8,753 nucleotides of DNA from Synergistaceae bacterium (GTDB lineage Bacteria > Synergistota > Synergistia > Synergistales > Aminobacteriaceae): contig JAFRSL010000026.1 in NCBI GenBank assembly GCA_017427625.1, forward strand, positions 1-8,753, in the 5' to 3' direction. Made by a program: the position numbers and the translations under genes. The notes below the pieces were generated by a model, which was not told the origin of the DNA, searched no databases, and was given only the letters and a program-made list of their open reading frames with translations. Within the stretch, counting starts at the first letter, position 1. Every line of letters begins with the position of its first letter. Below, piece by piece: positions 6,832 through 8,753 of this stretch.

Positions 6832-7245
6832 TCACTTGCTCATGAGGCTCTGGACTATAGCAATCGCAATCGGAACAGCGGCTACTAACAGCCCCATCAA
6901 TGTAAACCATTTATTCTGAGATGCGAGGATATCGTCAATCCGTCTTTCCATTCCGTCCATCCTTGCGCCTAAAGTCCGAATTTCACCTTTCATGCTGTTG
7001 ACTTCAACGCGCAAATCCTTCATATCTGACTTCAATTCAGCTACATCGCTCTGAAGAATCCGCACATCATGCTTCAGTTCCGTAACGTCCGACTTCAAGC
7101 TGCTGATGTCCCTTTTCATCTCGGCAACGTCATTCTTGAGAGTATCAACATCACGGCTAAGTATATTGACCTCGCTTCTAAGCATGGGGACTCTATACAT
7201 GAACTCTTCCTGCTCGTATGCTTCCTTGTACGCAACTTCCGGCAT
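6832..7245 (-). CDS. Tail-anchored coiled-coil protein, 137 aa (unknown function)
   Basis: I do not recognise a named family. Residues about 20-110 are a nearly perfect coiled coil built from 7-residue units of the form L-K-x-D-V-x-E (LKNDVAEMKRDISSLKSDV and onward), with hydrophobic a/d positions and charges between; the DNA shows the same 21-bp periodicity. After IDDILASQNKW a hydrophobic segment FTLMGLLVAAVPIAIAIVQSLM and terminal SK make a C-terminal membrane anchor, so the rod probably projects into the cytoplasm. The ATG at 7245 has a strong Shine-Dalgarno, AAGGGGTGAT, 3 nt upstream. It lies 21 nt after the stop of a second coiled-coil, tail-anchored gene, suggesting one operon and a paired product. 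The architecture loosely recalls phage XhlA-type proteins; that is resemblance in design only. Confidence 0.75.
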   Translation of the reverse strand: MPEVAYKEAYEQEEFMYRVPMLRSEVNILSRDVDTLKNDVAEMKRDISSLKSDVTELKHDVRILQSDVAELKSDMKDLRVEVNSMKGEIRTLGARMDGMERRIDDILASQNKWFTLMGLLVAAVPIAIAIVQSLMSK

Positions 7246-7266
7246 GGTATCACCCCTTCTCCACTA

Positions 7267-7617
7267 TCACTTGACAAATATCTGGAAAATCACCAAGGAG
7301 ATGCTCACCCCTACACCCAACAGCGTTATATACCAGCCCATCTTGGATTGCAGCGCGTTTATTTGTGCTGCCAGTGCTTTCACATCTCCGCGTATGTCGC
7401 TGATCTCGGCTTTCATATCACTCGCAACTGCCTGATGCTGTGCTAAATTCCTGTCCATCATCAGCTGTATTGTCGTCAGTTTGCTATCTATAAGTTTCTC
7501 TAATGATGCGAAACGTTCTTCAGTTCTCTTTAAGTCGGCTTCATGCTTGTCTGTAATTCCATTAAGAATTATATCTATTTCTTTCTTAGTTATGTATTCC
7601 GGTGCGGCTGCTGTCAT
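7267..7617 (-). CDS. Tail-anchored coiled-coil protein, 116 aa (unknown function)
   Basis: First gene of the probable two-gene operon. I start it at the ATG at 7617 (MTAAAPEYITKKEID) because CGGAG lies 9 nt upstream and the extended -10 TGGTAAAAT is at 7650-7658; an in-frame ATG at 7659 would lie upstream of that promoter. Residues about 25-95 are heptad-rich (LKRTEERFASLEKLIDSKL ... DMKAEISDIRGDVKALAAQI), then KMGW leads to a hydrophobic anchor YITLLGVGVSISLVIFQIFV ending in K. The layout is the same as its neighbour's: short N-terminus, coiled coil, aromatic residue, single C-terminal membrane helix. The coiled coil is less regular and includes a Met/Gln-rich stretch (TIQLMMDRNLAQHQ). The pair may be distant paralogues that form a hetero-oligomer; this is inference. 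Confidence 0.72.
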   Translation of the reverse strand: MTAAAPEYITKKEIDIILNGITDKHEADLKRTEERFASLEKLIDSKLTTIQLMMDRNLAQHQAVASDMKAEISDIRGDVKALAAQINALQSKMGWYITLLGVGVSISLVIFQIFVK

Positions 7618-7649
7618 TTTTGTTTTCTCCGATTGCAAAAGTTTCCGTA

Positions 7650-7658
7650 ATTTTACCA
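7650..7658 (-). promoter_or_regulatory. Extended -10 promoter of the coiled-coil operon
   Basis: Minus-strand TG-G-TAAAAT matches TGnTATAAT with one change. Predicted start near 7643, giving a leader of about 25 nt to the ATG at 7617 that includes CGGAG. The flagellin terminator lies directly upstream, isolating this operon from read-through. Confidence 0.5.
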
Positions 7659-7662
7659 CAAC

Positions 7663-7691
7663 AAAAAAAGGAGAGGTCTCCCCCTCCCTTT
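7663..7691 (-). terminator. Intrinsic terminator of the broken flagellin gene
   Basis: Reading the minus strand, AAAGGGAGG (7691-7683) pairs with CCTCTCCTTT (7676-7667) with one bulged T, a 6-base loop GGGAGA, and seven Ts (7669-7663). It begins 13 nt after the flagellin-tail stop, exactly where that gene's terminator would be expected. It may also stop transcripts from the TnpB element. Confidence 0.7.
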
Positions 7692-7704
7692 CATTTCTCT
7701 GTCA

Positions 7705-7907
7705 TCAAGCTACTTCACGGATCAGGCTCAAAACGTTCTGAGGCTGCTGGGTCGACCGAGCAAGCAACAAATTTCCGGCCTGAAGCGCGATGTTCAGTTT
7801 GGTGAATTCCCTGAACCGCTTACGACCAAAATCGCGAGCCTTGAGTCTGAAGCATGATGTTCAGCTTTGTAAATTCCCTGAACCTCCCACAATTAAAATC
7901 GCAGGCT
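7705..7907 (-). pseudogene. Flagellin C-terminal remnant (duplicated tail)
   Basis: Flagellin is the filament subunit of the bacterial flagellum. The minus strand from 7836 to the TGA at 7705 reads FREFTKLNIALQAGNLLL, then LARSTQQPQNVLSLIREVA and stop. This is the conserved flagellin C-terminal helix: EFTKLNI, QAG, LA, QxPQNVLSLIR. A second, upstream copy (7848-7907) reads GRFREFTKLNIMLQ and runs into a frame with a stop (TAA near 7821); it is out of frame with the first because the period is 67 bp. No N-terminal flagellin domain is present, so the product cannot work. In the ten shared codons RFREFTKLNI the copies differ at four synonymous and no amino-acid-changing codons, implying that both were under protein-level selection before decay. 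The upstream side meets the right end of a TnpB element. A terminator follows the stop. Confidence 0.8.
7781..7847 (-). repeat. 67-bp tandem repeat, copy A
   Basis: Copy A of a head-to-tail pair with 67-base period, aligned without gaps to copy B and identical at 50 of 67 positions by hand count. It contains the inverted repeat GTTCAG N13 CTGAAC (minus strand) and encodes the in-frame flagellin tail FREFTKLNIALQ. Confidence 0.85.
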
Positions 7908-7914
7908 TTGAAAT
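7848..7914 (-). repeat. 67-bp tandem repeat, copy B
   Basis: Copy B of the pair. It keeps the GTTCAG/CTGAAC-type inverted repeat (GTTCAG N13 CTGAAC) and encodes FREFTKLNIMLQ. Its outer end overlaps the TTGA that I take as the right boundary of the TnpB element, so the element-repeat border is uncertain by several bases. Confidence 0.8.
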
Positions 7915-7926
7915 GCTAAAAAGCAT
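7913..7926 (-). repeat. Right-end hairpin of the TnpB element
   Basis: Perfect 5-bp stem ATGCT/AGCAT with a TTTT loop, 39 bases past the tnpB stop and just inside the proposed TCAA cleavage site. Such subterminal imperfect palindromes are the TnpA binding sites in IS200/IS605 elements. Confidence 0.5.
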
Positions 7927-7964
7927 CGTCCGAGAAGTTTGGTATTTAAGTCTCCACCTAGTTA

Positions 7965-8753
7965 TTAGGCAACCCTTATTCTCGCAGGCGTGTCCAGTTC
8001 GCCCCTACTGTATAGTCCATCTAAGGACACAACATTACTTTTCCTCAGTGTGTTCAACGCACCGTTTACATCAGCATTGTACTCATAGCCGCTCGATGAC
8101 CTGTATGTGCCTCTGTGCGTTCTGTGCCCGGAAAATCTGTATTTCCCCTGATTTTCTGGACTGTATACCGGAATTTCGTCTTTATCCCAGAAACTCGCCT
8201 TCGAGGTGTAGCTTTCCTCCTGTTCATGATAGTCCATTCCGTAAAGTTTACACAGATATTGCAATTTTTCTCGCAGCTTGCCAAATGGGATATTCACAAA
8301 ATTCTGGTTGTTTATATTTCCCATATGACTATTACTCTGAAAATCTGCATTACTGCCGCATACAAGAACGCCTATGTCATTTCCCAAGCAGAAATTGATT
8401 ATCATGCGAGCTGTCTTCGATATGTAATCGTTCACTCGATTGTTGCGTTTCCGCGCTATGGCCTTTTGACGCCTCGTAGGTTTCTTTCGCTTCTGCTTGT
8501 CCTTAATGCCCCTCAACCTAGCGTTCTCCTTGTTATGCCACTGAATTATCGACTTTAGTCTGCGCCCGTCTATGATGAACGTTTTACCAGTACTCGTGGC
8601 ACATGTCGCCAAATTATTTACTCCCAAATCTATTGCCAGTGCTTTTGTTTTGTTTAATTCCCTTTGAACTTCAACTGCCTCATACACATATTGAATCTCA
8701 AAGTACCCAGCTTCGGATTTAGGAACAATCCTGATAACTTTCACTTTCTTGTC
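7965..8753 (-). CDS. tnpB: TnpB (IS605 OrfB family) RNA-guided nuclease, 5'-truncated by the window edge
   Basis: TnpB is the compact ancestor-type relative of Cas12, an RNA-guided DNA nuclease that helps IS200/IS605 elements persist at their excised sites. The frame is open to base 8753, so the GTG at 8744 is internal and the N-terminal part is missing; 263 codons remain. Counting from that GTG: RuvC-I Asp D39 in ALAIDLGVNNLAT; a basic helix region RRQKAIARKRNNRVNDYI; the GNINNQNFVNIPFGKLREKL motif; EESYTSKASFWD with E176/E177; FSGHRTHRGTYR; and RuvC-III Asp D225 in NADVNGALNTLRK. The CxxC zinc-ribbon pairs of classic TnpB are absent, and the usual VVxEDL glutamate is replaced by VLVCGSN. 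Both traits recur in a subgroup of OrfB proteins with the NNQNF...ESYTS...FSGxRxxRG pattern, so this may be normal for its clade. The C-terminus is intact. Confidence 0.92.
   Translation of the reverse strand, partial: DKKVKVIRIVPKSEAGYFEIQYVYEAVEVQRELNKTKALAIDLGVNNLATCATSTGKTFIIDGRRLKSIIQWHNKENARLRGIKDKQKRKKPTRRQKAIARKRNNRVNDYISKTARMIINFCLGNDIGVLVCGSNADFQSNSHMGNINNQNFVNIPFGKLREKLQYLCKLYGMDYHEQEESYTSKASFWDKDEIPVYSPENQGKYRFSGHRTHRGTYRSSSGYEYNADVNGALNTLRKSNVVSLDGLYSRGELDTPARIRVA

Larger units (their letters stand above)
7908..8753 (-). mobile_element. IS200/IS605-type element carrying tnpB, right end only
   Basis: Beyond the tnpB stop, the minus strand carries a small hairpin ATGCT-TTTT-AGCAT (7913-7926) and then TTTCAA, an arrangement like IS608-type right ends, where a foot hairpin precedes the TCAA cleavage site. 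I therefore place the right end near 7908. The left end and any Y1 tyrosine transposase (tnpA) would lie outside the window. The 3' part of tnpB through the right end is where these elements make their reRNA (omegaRNA), so a non-coding RNA ending at about 7908 is expected. Confidence 0.6.

Noticed and set aside
7618..7659. An upstream start (ATG at 7659) for the 116-aa coiled-coil gene
   Set aside because: It lies upstream of the likely -10 box and lacks a ribosome binding site, while the ATG at 7617 has CGGAG at 9 nt.
7781..7914. CRISPR-like array
   Set aside because: Only two units, directly adjacent without spacers, and they encode a flagellin tail.
7790..8398. A 202-codon open frame on +, over the flagellin remnant and tnpB
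   Set aside because: It is antisense to clear TnpB and flagellin coding, has no ribosome binding site, and its Cys/Ser-rich translation resembles no protein family.
8115..8558. A 147-codon open frame on + inside tnpB
   Set aside because: Shadow of the tnpB frame; the minus strand carries the RuvC motifs.
8742..8744. GTG as the true start of tnpB
   Set aside because: The frame stays open to the window edge and TnpB N-terminal residues are missing, so this is an internal codon.

Overview
The window reads as bacterial chromosome in two parts. Bases 1-6379 are a compact, co-directional (+) housekeeping block: the 3' three-quarters of mfd (transcription-repair coupling factor), cysS (cysteinyl-tRNA synthetase), an LplT-like major facilitator transporter overlapping cysS by one base, then smpB and ssrA (tmRNA), the two partners of trans-translation, 7 nt apart. 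Core genes with few gaps, GGAGG-type ribosome binding sites and the remains of a flagellin gene point to a motile bacterium. Synergistota is my tentative guess from overall protein flavour only; nothing here proves the phylum.

Bases 6380-8753, downstream of tmRNA, look accessory: more AT-rich, mostly minus strand, with small unfamiliar genes and mobile DNA. On + there is a 43-codon gene for a small basic, one-helix membrane protein. It has an extended -10 promoter, a 7-codon upstream reading frame, a leader that can form an H-type pseudoknot, and a putative minus-strand promoter firing into its 3' UTR. This arrangement resembles a type I toxin-antitoxin locus of the txpA/bsrG kind and is the most interesting undescribed candidate here. 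On - follow two adjacent genes for tail-anchored coiled-coil proteins (about 116 and 137 aa), 21 nt apart, probably one operon with its own promoter.

To their right lies a broken flagellin gene. Its C-terminal coding end, stop and terminator survive, and the tail region occurs as two tandem 67-bp copies (50 of 67 bases identical, no gaps). This remnant abuts the right end of an IS200/IS605-type element whose tnpB gene (minus strand, 5' end outside the window) fills the rest. The simplest reading is that a TnpB element lies inside or beside a decayed flagellin gene, and that the guide portion of its reRNA (omegaRNA) would be read from the flagellin remnant.

Functionally, mfd, cysS, the transporter, smpB and ssrA are ordinary cellular genes in a conserved-looking run. 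The features downstream of ssrA, a common integration site for mobile DNA, are where new biology is most likely. All function calls are by reading motifs; no database or folding program was used.
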